Below, piece after piece: positions 36,312-45,421 of a stretch of DNA of 64,000 nt; the first letter of the stretch is position 1; each line of letters starts with the position of its first letter. The stretch covers positions 62,001-126,000 of the forward strand of contig NZ_CDWI01000001.1 of assembly GCF_001049495.1 (NCBI RefSeq). Direction: 5' to 3'. The notes below the pieces were generated by a model. The model had not been told where the DNA came from. It was given only the letters and a program-made list of their open reading frames with translations, and did no database searches. The position numbers were made by a program, and so were the translations under genes. This stretch comes from Microbacterium sp. 3J1. GTDB lineage: Bacteria; Actinomycetota; Actinomycetes; Actinomycetales; Microbacteriaceae.

Positions 36312-37627
36312 GCGGTCACCGCCTTCTTCGCGGCCTTGGCTCTGGCCTTGGCCGCCTTCTCCGCGTCGGACTTGGGAAGGAAGAACACGGCGCGCAGCAG
36401 AGGCGGCGCGGCGATGAAGAGCACGACGAGCGACTGCACGACGAGCACGATGTCGACGGGGATGTCCTGGGCCTGCATCGAGAACGACCCGGCCTTCAGC
36501 GCACCGAACAGGATGCCGGCGGCGAAGGTGCCCCACGCCCGGCTGCGGCCGAGCAGGGCGACGGTGATCGCGTCGAAGCCGATGCCGGCGTCGATGGTCT
36601 CGGTGATGCCGGTGGTGACGGCACCCTGCAGCTGGTTCATGCCTGCGAGTCCGGCGAGTCCACCGGCGAGCAGCATCGCGTACACGTACACACGCTGGAC
36701 GCTGATGCCCGCGGCGCGTGCCGCGTGCGGGTTCTCGCCGACGGCCCGCATGCGGAGTCCCAGCGACGAGCGCTCGATCAGCCACCACACGAACAGGGTC
36801 GCGATGATGACGATGACGAAACCGAGGTCGAGAAGCGGGAACTTCGGCCCGAGCAGCTCGGGGAACTGGGCCGACTCGGGAGTCGCCGAACCGAGCGCCT
36901 GGTTCGTCCCCGGCTTCTGCAGGAGTCCCGGTGTGCGGATCATCCAGAGCAGCAGGTAGTAGGCGACGTAGTTCAGCATGATCGTGAGGATGACCTCGTG
37001 GGCACCGGTGCGCGCCTTGAGGAGTCCTGCGATCGCTCCCCACAGCGCACCACCGGCGATGCCGGCGATGAGCGTGACCGGGATGTGGAGCCAGAACGGC
37101 AGGTCGAGGTTGAAGGTCAGGAGACCCGCGACGCCCACCGCGATGAGCATCTGGCCGCGTGCGCCGATGTTGAACAGGCCGACGCGGAACGCCAGGGCGA
37201 CACCGAGGCCGGCGGCGATCAGCGGGGCCGCGAAGCCGAGGGTGTTGGTCAGCGGACGGATCTGCGCCGCGAAGTCCGCGCCGCGCGCGTTGAAGATCGC
37301 CCCGCGGAAGAGCGCCTCGTACCCGTTGTAGACCGCGTTCCAGATGGCGGCGAAGGTGTCGCTCGGCCGCTGGAAGAAGTACCCCGAGGCCGTGAGGACG
37401 TCCTCGTTGGTGAAGGCGATGAGGATTCCGCCCACGACCAGCGCCAGGAAGATGGCGAGGATCGTGGTCACCGCGCTGCCGCGGAGCATCTCCTTGAGGA
37501 TCACGTTGCCGCGCGGGGGCGGCGGTGCGTCGGCGGAGTCGCGGAGCGTCGTCGTCGTGTTCACGGAGAGCTGGTCGGACGAGCTCTCGTTCCCTGTTCC
37601 ACCGCCCTGTGGCGTCGTACCGCTCAT
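36308..37627 (-). CDS. Nucleoside ABC transporter permease (first subunit)
   Basis: 439 residues. A cytoplasmic Ser/Thr/Pro-rich N-terminus of about 40 residues is followed by around nine membrane segments, with the family loops RVGLFNIGARGQMLIA and LRMRAVGENPHAARAAGI, and a lysine/alanine-rich C-terminal tail. It pairs with the permease at 35025 and the double-domain ATPase at 37624; all junctions are 4-base ATGA overlaps. Nucleoside (or deoxynucleoside) uptake is inferred from neighbours. Confidence 0.9.
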   Translation of the reverse strand: MSGTTPQGGGTGNESSSDQLSVNTTTTLRDSADAPPPPRGNVILKEMLRGSAVTTILAIFLALVVGGILIAFTNEDVLTASGYFFQRPSDTFAAIWNAVYNGYEALFRGAIFNARGADFAAQIRPLTNTLGFAAPLIAAGLGVALAFRVGLFNIGARGQMLIAVGVAGLLTFNLDLPFWLHIPVTLIAGIAGGALWGAIAGLLKARTGAHEVILTIMLNYVAYYLLLWMIRTPGLLQKPGTNQALGSATPESAQFPELLGPKFPLLDLGFVIVIIATLFVWWLIERSSLGLRMRAVGENPHAARAAGISVQRVYVYAMLLAGGLAGLAGMNQLQGAVTTGITETIDAGIGFDAITVALLGRSRAWGTFAAGILFGALKAGSFSMQAQDIPVDIVLVVQSLVVLFIAAPPLLRAVFFLPKSDAEKAAKARAKAAKKAVTA

Positions 37628-39138
37628 GCGGCAACCTCTCCCTCGGCGGCGCCCGCCATCATCAGTCCCAGCGTCTCGCGGGGGGTGTCGCCGGGAACGA
37701 TCCCGACGATGGTTCCTCTGTACATCACCGCGATGCGGTCGGCGAGAGCTGCGACCTCGTCGAGCTCGGTCGACACGACGACGACGGGGATGCCGGCGTC
37801 TCGCGTCTCGACGATCCTCTTGTGGATGAACTCGATCGATCCGACGTCGACTCCGCGGGTCGGCTGTGCCGCGACGAGCAGCCGAAGCTCTCGGCTCATC
37901 TCGCGCGCGATCACGACCTTCTGCTGGTTTCCACCCGAGAGGGTGCCCGCCGGCGTGTGCGGACCCTGGGTGCGGATGTCGTACTCCTCGATGCGCGCCC
38001 TGGCGAAATCATCGAGCTCGCCGCGGCGGATCGTGCCCCCGCGGCTGAACGCCTCGTCGGTCGACCGGTCGAGGATGAGGTTCTCCGCGACGGAGAAGGC
38101 GGCGACCAGGCCGTCCTCAGTGCGGTCCTCCGGCACGAACCCGACGCCCGCGTCGAGGATCCCTCGCACGCTCCTGCCGACGAGCTCGGTGCCGTCCAGG
38201 GTGATCGAGCCCTCGACGCGTGCCGCGAGGCCGACGATGGCCTCCACGAGCTCGGTCTGGCCATTGCCCTGGACACCGGCCACGGCGAGCACCTCGCCCG
38301 GACGGACGACGAAGTCGACGCCGTCGACGACGATGGCGCCGGTGGCGGTGAGGACGCGGAGGCCGCTGACCTCGAGGCCGCCGTCGCCCAGGCGCGGCGG
38401 CTCCTTGTGCACGGTGAGCTCGACCGCACGACCGACCATGAGAGAGGCCAGCTCGGCGTTGGTGGCGGTCGGCGAGGCTTCGCCCACGATGCGGCCGAGG
38501 CGGACGATCGTGATGGTGTCCGCGACCTCGCGGACCTCCCGCAGCTTGTGGGTGATGAAGACGATCGCGGTGCCCTCGTCCCGGAGCTGACGCATGATGC
38601 CCATCAGCTCGTCGGTCTCCTGCGGAGTGAGGACCGCGGTGGGCTCGTCGAACACGAGCACCTTCGCATCGCGAGACAGCGCCTTGATGATCTCGACGCG
38701 CTGCTGGACGCCGACGGGCAGATCGCCGACGATCGCGTCGGGGTCGATGTCGAAGCCGAATCGCGCGGCGACGGAGCGGACGTGCTCGCGCGCCTTGGTG
38801 ATGTCGAGGGTGCCCAGGCCCTTGGTCTGCTCGTGGCCGAGCATGACGTTCTCCGCCACCGTGAACACGGGGACGAGCATGAAGTGCTGGTGCACCATGC
38901 CGATGCCGGCGTTCATGGCGTCGCCGGGACCGCGGAACCGCTGGACGACGTCGTCCAGGAGGATCTCGCCCTCGTCGGCCTGGTAGAGGCCGTAGAGCAC
39001 GTTCATGAGGGTGGACTTGCCTGCGCCGTTCTCGCCGAGCAGCGCGTGGATCTGCCCCGGTTCGACGACCAGGTCGATGTGGTCGTTGGCCACCAGGGTT
39101 CCGAACCGCTTGGTGATTCCGCGAAGTTCGAGCTTCAT
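37624..39138 (-). CDS. Nucleoside ABC transporter ATPase with two ABC domains
   Basis: 504 residues with tandem nucleotide-binding domains. First: Walker A LLGENGAGKST, signature-like LPVGVQQRVEI, Walker B VLVFDEPTAVLTP, switch His in FITHK. Second: Walker-A-like VAGVQGNGQTELVEA, intact signature LSGGNQQKVVIARE, and Walker B LLVAAQPTRGVD lacking the usual Glu. This layout is normal for RbsA/NupO-type importers, where the second site is degenerate. It energises the two permeases downstream. Own leaderless-type promoter at 39145. Confidence 0.93.
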   Translation of the reverse strand: MKLELRGITKRFGTLVANDHIDLVVEPGQIHALLGENGAGKSTLMNVLYGLYQADEGEILLDDVVQRFRGPGDAMNAGIGMVHQHFMLVPVFTVAENVMLGHEQTKGLGTLDITKAREHVRSVAARFGFDIDPDAIVGDLPVGVQQRVEIIKALSRDAKVLVFDEPTAVLTPQETDELMGIMRQLRDEGTAIVFITHKLREVREVADTITIVRLGRIVGEASPTATNAELASLMVGRAVELTVHKEPPRLGDGGLEVSGLRVLTATGAIVVDGVDFVVRPGEVLAVAGVQGNGQTELVEAIVGLAARVEGSITLDGTELVGRSVRGILDAGVGFVPEDRTEDGLVAAFSVAENLILDRSTDEAFSRGGTIRRGELDDFARARIEEYDIRTQGPHTPAGTLSGGNQQKVVIAREMSRELRLLVAAQPTRGVDVGSIEFIHKRIVETRDAGIPVVVVSTELDEVAALADRIAVMYRGTIVGIVPGDTPRETLGLMMAGAAEGEVAA

Positions 39139-39144
39139 ATCTGC

Positions 39145-39150
39145 ACCTTA
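39145..39150 (-). promoter_or_regulatory. -10 hexamer TAAGGT of the nucleoside ATPase-permease-salvage genes
   Basis: TAAGGT on the minus strand ends 6 bases before the ATG at 39138 and lies downstream of the stem-loop that closes the bmp gene. Confidence 0.5.
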
Positions 39151-39240
39151 TCCAGAAGAGTCATCCGGAGTCCGAGATTCTCAGGGGCACCGCACGGGGA
39201 TCGCCCGGCTGTGCCACGGACAGTCGTCATGGTCCGTCCA

Positions 39241-39283
39241 CGGCACGGGGCGAGTGGCAGCTTTCACCACTCGCCCCGTGCCG
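39241..39283 (-). terminator. Stem-loop between bmp and the ATPase gene
   Basis: A perfect 17-bp stem (39241-39257 with 39267-39283) with a 9-base loop follows the bmp stop. It has no strong T-run, so it may only partly stop transcription. Confidence 0.75.
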
Positions 39284-39295
39284 GATGTGAACTGC

Positions 39296-40405
39296 TTACG
39301 GGGAGTTCTCCGAGTCCACCGTGATGTCACCGGCGATGATCTGCTCCTGCAGAGCGGCGATCTCGTCGAGCAGCCCGTCGGGCAGCTCGCCCTCGAAGGA
39401 ACCGAAGCCCGAGAGCTTCACGCCCTCGTTCTCGAGGGTGCCGATGTAGGGAGCCGGGTCGAAGTCGCCCTCGGAGGCCGCGATGGTCGCGTCCTCGACG
39501 GCGACGTCGATGGCCTTCATGATCGAGAAGAGGGTGACGTCCGCCACGGTCTCGTCTGCGACGGCGAGGTCGCTGTCGACGCCGACCAGCAGCGTGTCCT
39601 TGCCGCTGTCCGCGATGGCCGCAGCAGCGCTCTGGTAGATCGGTCCGCCGACCGGGAGGATCACGTCGACACCCTGGTCGAGCACGCCCTGTGCGGTCTG
39701 CTTGGCGGTGTCGTTCGCGTCGAAGCCGCCCGTGAACGAGCCCTTCTGCGTGGCGATGTCCCAGCCGAACAGCTCGACCGCGCCGCCCTTGTCCTCGTTG
39801 TACTTGTCGACGCCGAGCTGGAAGCCGTCCATGAACACGGCGACCGACGGGATCTGCATTCCGCCGAAGGTGCCGACCTTGTTCACGCCCGCCTCAGCGG
39901 ACCATCCGGCCGCGGCGTAGCCGCCGAGGTAGGCGGCCTGAGCGGTGTCGAAGACGAGAGGCTTGATGTTCGGGGCATCGGTGGTGCCGTCGAAGTCGTT
40001 GTCGGCGTAGTCGTCGATGATCGCGTAGTCGATCTCGGGGTTCGCGAGAGCCGACTCGACGGTCGCGGCCGACAGCTTGAAGCCGACGGCGACGATGAGG
40101 GAGCAGCCCTCGGAGACCGCGGTCTCGAGGTTCGGAGCGTAGTCGTTGTCGTTGGCCGACTCGAACTCGAGCGGCTTGACGCCGAGCTCGTCCGCAGCGC
40201 GGTCCATGCCCTCCTTGGCGGACTGGTTGAACGACTTGTCGTTCCATCCGCCGGCGTCGGAGATGAGGCAGGGCAGGAAGTCGGATGCCGCGTCGCCGCC
40301 GCCGTCGCCGGATTCGGTCGGCGCCTGGCCGCAGCCTGCGAGCGCGAAGATCACTCCGGCGGCGACGGTGGCGCCGAGAAGCTTCTTGGTGGTGGAGATG
40401 GTCAA
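39296..40405 (-). CDS. bmpA: BMP-family nucleoside-binding lipoprotein
   Basis: 369 residues from a TTG. The signal peptide ends in a lipobox FALAGC (lipidated C25). The mature protein is a Bmp/PnrA-type periplasmic-binding fold (CLISDAGGWNDKSFNQSAKEG near the start, GQMNGC-like GFKLSAATVESA, VGTFGGMQIPSVAVFMDGF). It captures nucleosides for the ABC importer. The start is decided by GAGGAGG at 40412-40418, seven bases before TTG; readings from ATGs further up cross this site. Highly acidic composition suits an exported protein. Confidence 0.92.
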   Translation of the reverse strand: MTISTTKKLLGATVAAGVIFALAGCGQAPTESGDGGGDAASDFLPCLISDAGGWNDKSFNQSAKEGMDRAADELGVKPLEFESANDNDYAPNLETAVSEGCSLIVAVGFKLSAATVESALANPEIDYAIIDDYADNDFDGTTDAPNIKPLVFDTAQAAYLGGYAAAGWSAEAGVNKVGTFGGMQIPSVAVFMDGFQLGVDKYNEDKGGAVELFGWDIATQKGSFTGGFDANDTAKQTAQGVLDQGVDVILPVGGPIYQSAAAAIADSGKDTLLVGVDSDLAVADETVADVTLFSIMKAIDVAVEDATIAASEGDFDPAPYIGTLENEGVKLSGFGSFEGELPDGLLDEIAALQEQIIAGDITVDSENSP

Positions 40406-40411
40406 CTGATG

Positions 40412-40418
40412 CCTCCTC
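40412..40418 (-). promoter_or_regulatory. Shine-Dalgarno GAGGAGG that fixes a TTG start
   Basis: The minus strand reads GAGGAGG, then six bases, then TTG at 40405. This near-perfect site supports the rare TTG start, which also gives a normal lipoprotein signal peptide. Confidence 0.75.
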
Positions 40419-40530
40419 AACGGACCCGCGGCCATCGCGGATCGCTCAAAGTTACCCAGTGTTTCGACTTTTGTGCACACCGCGACCGCAGCCGCAAACG
40501 AATGGTTACAAAGCTGAAATCAAGCCAGCC

Positions 40531-40554
40531 GATGAGCAGCGCGGGCCGCTCATC
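40531..40554 (-). terminator. Small stem-loop overlapping the manC stop
   Basis: GATGAGC (40531-40537) pairs with GCTCATC (40548-40554), 10-base loop. The right arm covers the manC stop codon; it is weak and has no T-run. Confidence 0.35.
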
Positions 40555-41668
40555 AGAGCACGTCGCCGCGTCCGGTGAGCTTCAGCGACTCGACGACGCC
40601 CTTCACGCGCTGGGCGTGCTCGATGGTGGTGACGAGCAGCGCGTCGGGGGTGTCGACCACGACGATGTCCTTCACTCCGACCAGGCTGATCACCCTCGAG
40701 GTCTGACTGACCAGGATGCCGCTCGCCGCATCCGACAGCACGCGGGCGTTCGGGCCGAGCACGGCGAGGTCGTTCTTCCGGCCGTTCGTGATGAGCTTGG
40801 TGAGCGACGCGAAGTCGCCGACGTCGTCCCAGTCGAAGTGCCCGGGCACGACCGCGAGCCGCCCCCGCTTCGCCGCGGGCTCCGCGACGGCGTAGTCGAT
40901 CGCGATCTTCTTCAGACCGGGCCAGATCCGGTCGACGGCGGGGCCGCGACGGTCGCGGTCGTCCCACGCCTCCGCCAGCTCCAGCAACCCGGCATGGAGC
41001 GCCGGCTCGTTGGCGGCGAGCTCGTCCAGCAGCACGCTCGCCTTGGCGATGAACATGCCGGCGTTCCACAGGTAGCCGCGGTCGGCGAAATAGGCCTTGG
41101 CCGTCTCGCTGTCCGGCTTCTCGACGAAGCTCTCGACCAGCGCCGCCTCCCGGGCGCCGTCGACGACGAGCTCGGAGCCCTTCTTGATGTAGCCGAAGCC
41201 GACCGCCGGCTCCGTCGGCGCGATGCCGATCGTGCAGATGTACCCCTCGCGCGCCACCTCGACCGCATCCCGCACGGCGAACTCGAACACCCGCGTGCTG
41301 CGGATGACATGGTCGGCGCTGAACGAGCCGATGATCACGTCGGGGTCCCGTCGGTGCAGGATCGCCGCGGCGAGACCGATGGCCGCGGCCGATTCGCGCG
41401 GCTCGGATTCGAGGAAGACATTCAGATCGAGGATCCCGGGCAGCTCCGCCTCGACCGCCGCGCGGTGGGCGCGGCCCGTGACGACGGCGATGCGGTCGTG
41501 GCCGGCCAGCGGCTCGAGGCGGTCCCAGGTGTCCCTGAGCAGCGAGTGTCCGGACCCGGTGAGGTCATGCAGGAACTTCGGTGCGTCGGCGCGGGACAGC
41601 GGCCACAGCCGACTGCCGATACCGCCGGCGGGAATCACGGCGTAGAAGTTCTCGATCGGTCGATTCAC
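40553..41668 (-). CDS. manC: Mannose-1-phosphate guanylyltransferase
   Basis: 371 residues. The nucleotide-binding motif IPAGGIGSRLWPLSRADAPK is complete, with FSADHVI for the metal Asp, FVEKPD, and the sugar-site WNAGMF; a left-handed helix-like C-terminal part follows. It makes GDP-mannose from mannose 1-phosphate and GTP for glycans and lipids. No fused isomerase domain. The GTG at 41668 has no ribosome site but sits 6 bases behind TACTCT, so a leaderless message is likely. Divergent from the sdh operon. Confidence 0.92.
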   Translation of the reverse strand: MNRPIENFYAVIPAGGIGSRLWPLSRADAPKFLHDLTGSGHSLLRDTWDRLEPLAGHDRIAVVTGRAHRAAVEAELPGILDLNVFLESEPRESAAAIGLAAAILHRRDPDVIIGSFSADHVIRSTRVFEFAVRDAVEVAREGYICTIGIAPTEPAVGFGYIKKGSELVVDGAREAALVESFVEKPDSETAKAYFADRGYLWNAGMFIAKASVLLDELAANEPALHAGLLELAEAWDDRDRRGPAVDRIWPGLKKIAIDYAVAEPAAKRGRLAVVPGHFDWDDVGDFASLTKLITNGRKNDLAVLGPNARVLSDAASGILVSQTSRVISLVGVKDIVVVDTPDALLVTTIEHAQRVKGVVESLKLTGRGDVL

Positions 41669-41674
41669 CTTGCC

Positions 41675-41680
41675 AGAGTA
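41675..41680 (-). promoter_or_regulatory. -10 hexamer TACTCT of manC
   Basis: TACTCT on the minus strand, six bases, then GTG at 41668: leaderless pattern, which explains the missing Shine-Dalgarno. Confidence 0.5.
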
Positions 41681-41741
41681 GCCTCGGGTCCCCCTCGGCA
41701 GAGTTAGGGTCCCCTTCGTCGCCACGACGTCCGGTCGGGAA

Positions 41742-41747
41742 TAGGAT
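41742..41747 (+). promoter_or_regulatory. Possible -10 hexamer TAGGAT of the sdh operon
   Basis: TAGGAT lies in the divergent manC-sdhC spacer and would give a leader of about 90 bases before sdhC. No clear -35 is seen. Confidence 0.35.
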
Positions 41748-41842
41748 GGAAACCGATCGGCCGTGCCCTCACGTGAAGACGGGCTCACGCTTGGACGACG
41801 CGACGCACGCGACCGAGTCACATCGATCCAGGGAGGACGACC

Positions 41843-42277
41843 GTGTCCACAAGCGCTCGCTTGACACCGTCGATTTCGGAAACCACGTCCAAGACCCCTC
41901 GCGGCACCCTCTACCGGGGACGCGAAGGCATGTGGTCGTGGGTGCTTCACCGCATCACCGGAGTCGCCATCTTCTTCTTCCTGTTGGTGCATGTGCTCGA
42001 CACTGCGCTCATCAGGGTGTCCCCCGAGGCGTACGACGCCGTGATCGGCACCTATAAGAACCCGGTCATGGCGATCGGCGAGGTCGTCCTCGTCGCCGGC
42101 ATCGTGTTCCACGCCATGAACGGTCTGCGCATCATCGCCGTCGACTTCTGGTCGAAGGGCGCGAGGTACCAGCGTCAGCTGTTCTGGGGCGTGCTGCTCG
42201 TGTGGGGCATCATCATGGCCGGCTTCGTCCCTCGTCACCTCATGCTCGCGTTCGCCGGCTTCGGAGGAGGACACTGA
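41843..42277 (+). CDS. sdhC: Succinate dehydrogenase cytochrome b556 subunit
   Basis: 144 residues with three transmembrane segments. The first segment contains the family motif RGREGMWSWVLHRITGVAIF, and a His in LLVHVLD is a likely haem ligand. It anchors SdhAB in the membrane and helps pass electrons to quinone. GTG start behind GGGAGGACG. First gene of sdhCDAB; overlaps sdhD by one base. Confidence 0.92.
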   Translation: MSTSARLTPSISETTSKTPRGTLYRGREGMWSWVLHRITGVAIFFFLLVHVLDTALIRVSPEAYDAVIGTYKNPVMAIGEVVLVAGIVFHAMNGLRIIAVDFWSKGARYQRQLFWGVLLVWGIIMAGFVPRHLMLAFAGFGGGH

Positions 42278-42729
42278 TGACCGCTCAGACCGCTCAGACC
42301 GTCGCCGCCCCCACCCGCACCCGCCGCGGCGTGAACCTGGAGAAGTGGGGCTGGCTCTTCATGCGCGTCTCCGGGGTCATCCTGGTCGTGCTGATCTTCG
42401 GCCACCTGTTCATCAACCTGATGGTCGGCGAGGGCATCCACGCCCTCGACTTCGCGTTCATCGCGGGCAAGTTCGCTACGCCGTTCTGGCAGTGGTGGGA
42501 CGTCATCATGCTGTGGCTCGCGCTGATCCACGGCGCGAACGGCATGCGCACGATCGTCAACGACTACGTCACGAACACCACTGCGCGCAAGGTCCTGATC
42601 TGGGCCCTCGGCCTGGCTGCGGGCCTCCTCATCCTCCTCGGCACCCTGGTCGTCTTCACGTTCGACCCGTGCCTCGGTGTGACCGAGACGAGCACGCTGT
42701 GGGAATCGTGCCAGGCGCTGGGCAAGTAG
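42277..42729 (+). CDS. sdhD: Succinate dehydrogenase membrane anchor subunit
   Basis: 150 residues, three transmembrane segments. [19 protein letters not shown] carries a candidate haem-ligand His, and [16 protein letters not shown] is a conserved loop. Partner of SdhC in the anchor of complex II. The ATG shares a base with the sdhC stop (TGATG), behind GGAGGAGG. Confidence 0.92.
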   Translation: MTAQTAQTVAAPTRTRRGVNLEKWGWLFMRVSGVILVVLIFGHLFINLMVGEGIHALDFAFIAGKFATPFWQWWDVIMLWLALIHGANGMRTIVNDYVTNTTARKVLIWALGLAAGLLILLGTLVVFTFDPCLGVTETSTLWESCQALGK

Positions 42730-42748
42730 AAGAGAAGGCAAACGAGAA

Positions 42749-44575
42749 GTGACTACCGAGACCCAGGATTCCGTCGTGCGCGACGGCGTGCACTACCACC
42801 AGTTCGACATCGTCATCGTGGGCGCCGGCGGCGCCGGCATGCGGGCCGCCATCGAGGCGGGCCCCGGCGCGAAGACGGCCGTGATCTCCAAGCTCTACCC
42901 CACGCGCTCGCACACCGGTGCCGCGCAGGGCGGTATGGCGGCGGCGCTCGCGAACGTCGAGGAGGACAGCTGGGAGTGGCACACCTTCGACACCGTCAAG
43001 GGCGGCGATTACCTGGTCGACCAGGATGCTGCGGAGATCCTCGCCAAGGAGGCCATCGACGCGGTCATCGACCTCGAGAACATGGGTCTCCCCTTCAACC
43101 GCACGCCTGAGGGCAAGATCGACCAGCGCCGCTTCGGCGGGCACACGGCCGAGCACGGCAAGACGCCCGTGCGCCGCGCCTGCTATGCCGCCGACCGCAC
43201 GGGTCACATGATCCTCCAGACGCTGTTCCAGAACTGCGTCAAGCTCGGCATCAACTTCTTCAACGAGTTCTACGTGCTCGACCTGCTGACGGTGAAGGAT
43301 GCCGACGGCAAGACGCAGGTCTCGGGCGTCGTGGCCTACGACCTCTCGACCGGCGAGCTGCACGTCTTCCAGGCCAAGGCCGTGATCTTCGCGACCGGCG
43401 GCTTCGGCAAGATCTTCAAGACGACGTCGAACGCGCACACCCTCACGGGCGACGGCGTCGGCATCGTGTGGCGCAAGGGCCTCCCCCTCGAGGACCTCGA
43501 GTTCTTCCAGTTCCACCCGACCGGCCTCGCCGGGCTCGGCATCCTCCTCACCGAGGGCGCTCGAGGTGAGGGCGCGATCCTGCGCAACGCCTCCGGAGAG
43601 CGCTTCATGGAGCGCTACGCCCCGACCATCAAGGACCTCGCCCCGCGTGACATCGTCGCGCGCTGCATGGTCCAGGAGGTCGCCGAAGGCCGCGGAGCGG
43701 GTCCCGACAAGGACTACGTGCTCCTCGACTGCACCCACCTGGGCGCCGAGGTCCTCGAGACCAAGCTGCCCGACATCACGGAGTTCGCGCGCACCTACCT
43801 CGGCGTCGACCCGGTGGTCGAGCCGGTGCCGGTGATGCCGACCGCCCACTACGCGATGGGCGGCATCCCGACGAACAACAACGGCGAGGTCCTCGCCGAC
43901 AACGACACCGTCGTTCCCGGGCTCTACGCCGCAGGCGAGTGCGCCTGCGTCTCTGTGCACGGTGCCAACCGTCTCGGCACCAACTCGCTGCTCGACATCA
44001 ACGTCTTCGGCAAGCGCAGCGGCCGCAACGCCGTCGAGTATGTCAAGACGGCCGAGTTCGTGCCGCTCCCCGAGAACCCGGCCGGCTTCGTGTCGGGCAT
44101 GCTCGAGGGCCTGCGGAACAACCAGGGAACCGAGCGCATCGCGGTGCTGCGCAAGACCCTGCAGGACGAGATGGACAAGGGCGCTCAGGTGTTCCGCACC
44201 CACGAGTCCCTCCAGCACGTCCTCGGCGTCATCGCCGAGCTGCGCGAGCGCTACAAGAACATCCACGTCGACGACAAGGGCAAGCGGTTCAACACGGACC
44301 TGCTCGAGGCCGTCGAACTCGGATTCCTCCTCGACATCGCGGAGGTCGTCGTCTACGCTGCGCAGAACCGCGAGGAGAGCCGTGGCGGCCACATGCGCGA
44401 CGACTTCCCGAAGCGCGACGACGAGAAGTACATGCAGCACACCATGGCCTACCTGACGGGCGACCCCCACTCGTCCGACCCGAGCGACCACATCAAGCTC
44501 GGCTGGAAGCCCGTGGTGTTCACCAAGAACGAGCAGGGCGAGTTGAACTACCCGCCGATGGAGAGGAAGTACTGA
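42749..44575 (+). CDS. sdhA: Succinate dehydrogenase flavoprotein subunit
   Basis: 608 residues. FAD fold [14 protein letters not shown]; covalent-FAD His in [11 protein letters not shown] (H55); active-site [20 protein letters not shown], and the catalytic Arg region in [10 protein letters not shown]. The late [14 protein letters not shown] is conserved. It oxidises succinate to fumarate in the TCA cycle. GTG start; 19 bases after sdhD. Confidence 0.96.
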   Translation: MTTETQDSVVRDGVHYHQFDIVIVGAGGAGMRAAIEAGPGAKTAVISKLYPTRSHTGAAQGGMAAALANVEEDSWEWHTFDTVKGGDYLVDQDAAEILAKEAIDAVIDLENMGLPFNRTPEGKIDQRRFGGHTAEHGKTPVRRACYAADRTGHMILQTLFQNCVKLGINFFNEFYVLDLLTVKDADGKTQVSGVVAYDLSTGELHVFQAKAVIFATGGFGKIFKTTSNAHTLTGDGVGIVWRKGLPLEDLEFFQFHPTGLAGLGILLTEGARGEGAILRNASGERFMERYAPTIKDLAPRDIVARCMVQEVAEGRGAGPDKDYVLLDCTHLGAEVLETKLPDITEFARTYLGVDPVVEPVPVMPTAHYAMGGIPTNNNGEVLADNDTVVPGLYAAGECACVSVHGANRLGTNSLLDINVFGKRSGRNAVEYVKTAEFVPLPENPAGFVSGMLEGLRNNQGTERIAVLRKTLQDEMDKGAQVFRTHESLQHVLGVIAELRERYKNIHVDDKGKRFNTDLLEAVELGFLLDIAEVVVYAAQNREESRGGHMRDDFPKRDDEKYMQHTMAYLTGDPHSSDPSDHIKLGWKPVVFTKNEQGELNYPPMERKY

Positions 44576-44577
44576 CA

Positions 44578-45345
44578 ATGTCGAACGCACTCGCCGAGGC
44601 CCCCGCAGCGGCCGCGGAGGACACCGGCATCCAGTCCTTCATCGTCACATTCAACATCCGCCGCTTCGATCCCGAGGTCGACGCGGAGCCGCACTGGGTG
44701 GACTACGACGTCGAGCTCTACTCGACCGACCGCGTCCTCGATGCCCTGCACAAGATCAAGTGGGAGGTCGACGGGTCGCTGAGCTTCCGCCGCTCCTGCG
44801 CCCACGGGATCTGCGGGTCCGATGCCATGCGCATCAACGGCCGCAACCGCCTCGCGTGCAAGACGCTGATCAAGGACCTCGACATCTCCAAGCCGATCTA
44901 CGTCGAGGCGATCAAGGGCCTGCCCCTCGAGAAGGACCTCATCGTCGACATGGAGCCGTTCTTCGCCTCCTACCGCGACGTGCAGCCGTTCCTCGTCGCG
45001 AGCTCCGTGCCGGAGAAGGGCAAGGAGCGCACGCAGTCGATCGCCGATCGCGAGATCTTCGACGACACCACCAAGTGCATCCTCTGCGCCGCGTGCACGT
45101 CGTCCTGCCCCGTGTTCTGGACCGACGGCCAGTACTTCGGGCCGGCCGCCATCGTCAACGCGCACCGTTTCATCTTCGACTCGCGCGACGACAACGCCGA
45201 GGTCCGCCTCGACATCCTCAACGACAAGGAGGGCGTGTGGCGCTGCCGCACGACCTTCAACTGCTCCGAGGCGTGCCCCCGCGGCATCGAGGTCACCAAG
45301 GCGATCGCCGAGGTCAAGCAGGCTGTGCTGCGCGGCCGTCCCTGA
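44578..45345 (+). CDS. sdhB: Succinate dehydrogenase iron-sulfur subunit
   Basis: 255 residues. Three cluster-binding sets are intact: [2Fe-2S] in RRSCAHGICGSDAM with a later Cys in LACKTLI, [4Fe-4S] in CILCAACTSSCPV, and [3Fe-4S] in CRTTFNCSEACPRG. It relays electrons from SdhA to quinone in the anchor. Starts two bases after sdhA; a strong terminator follows. Confidence 0.96.
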   Translation: MSNALAEAPAAAAEDTGIQSFIVTFNIRRFDPEVDAEPHWVDYDVELYSTDRVLDALHKIKWEVDGSLSFRRSCAHGICGSDAMRINGRNRLACKTLIKDLDISKPIYVEAIKGLPLEKDLIVDMEPFFASYRDVQPFLVASSVPEKGKERTQSIADREIFDDTTKCILCAACTSSCPVFWTDGQYFGPAAIVNAHRFIFDSRDDNAEVRLDILNDKEGVWRCRTTFNCSEACPRGIEVTKAIAEVKQAVLRGRP

Positions 45346-45361
45346 GACGACTTGTGCACCT

Positions 45362-45404
45362 GCGAGAAGGCGGGCCCCTCCGGGGGTCCGCCTTCTCGCG
45401 TTTC
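45362..45404 (+). terminator. Terminator of the sdh operon
   Basis: A 17-bp stem with one G-T pair (45362-45378 with 45383-45399), a 4-base loop and GTTTCG after it. Confidence 0.85.
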
Positions 45405-45409
45405 GTCGA

Positions 45410-45415
45410 TAGGGT
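45410..45415 (+). promoter_or_regulatory. -10 hexamer TAGGGT, leaderless start at 45422
   Basis: TAGGGT, six bases, then GTG at 45422, only a few bases after the sdh terminator. Confidence 0.6.
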
Positions 45416-45421
45416 GAGGAC

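Noticed and set aside
41669..41842. Riboswitch in the manC-sdhC spacer
   Set aside because: The similar AGAGTAG/AGAGTTAGGGTCCCC stretches are short direct repeats; I could not build a known riboswitch fold.
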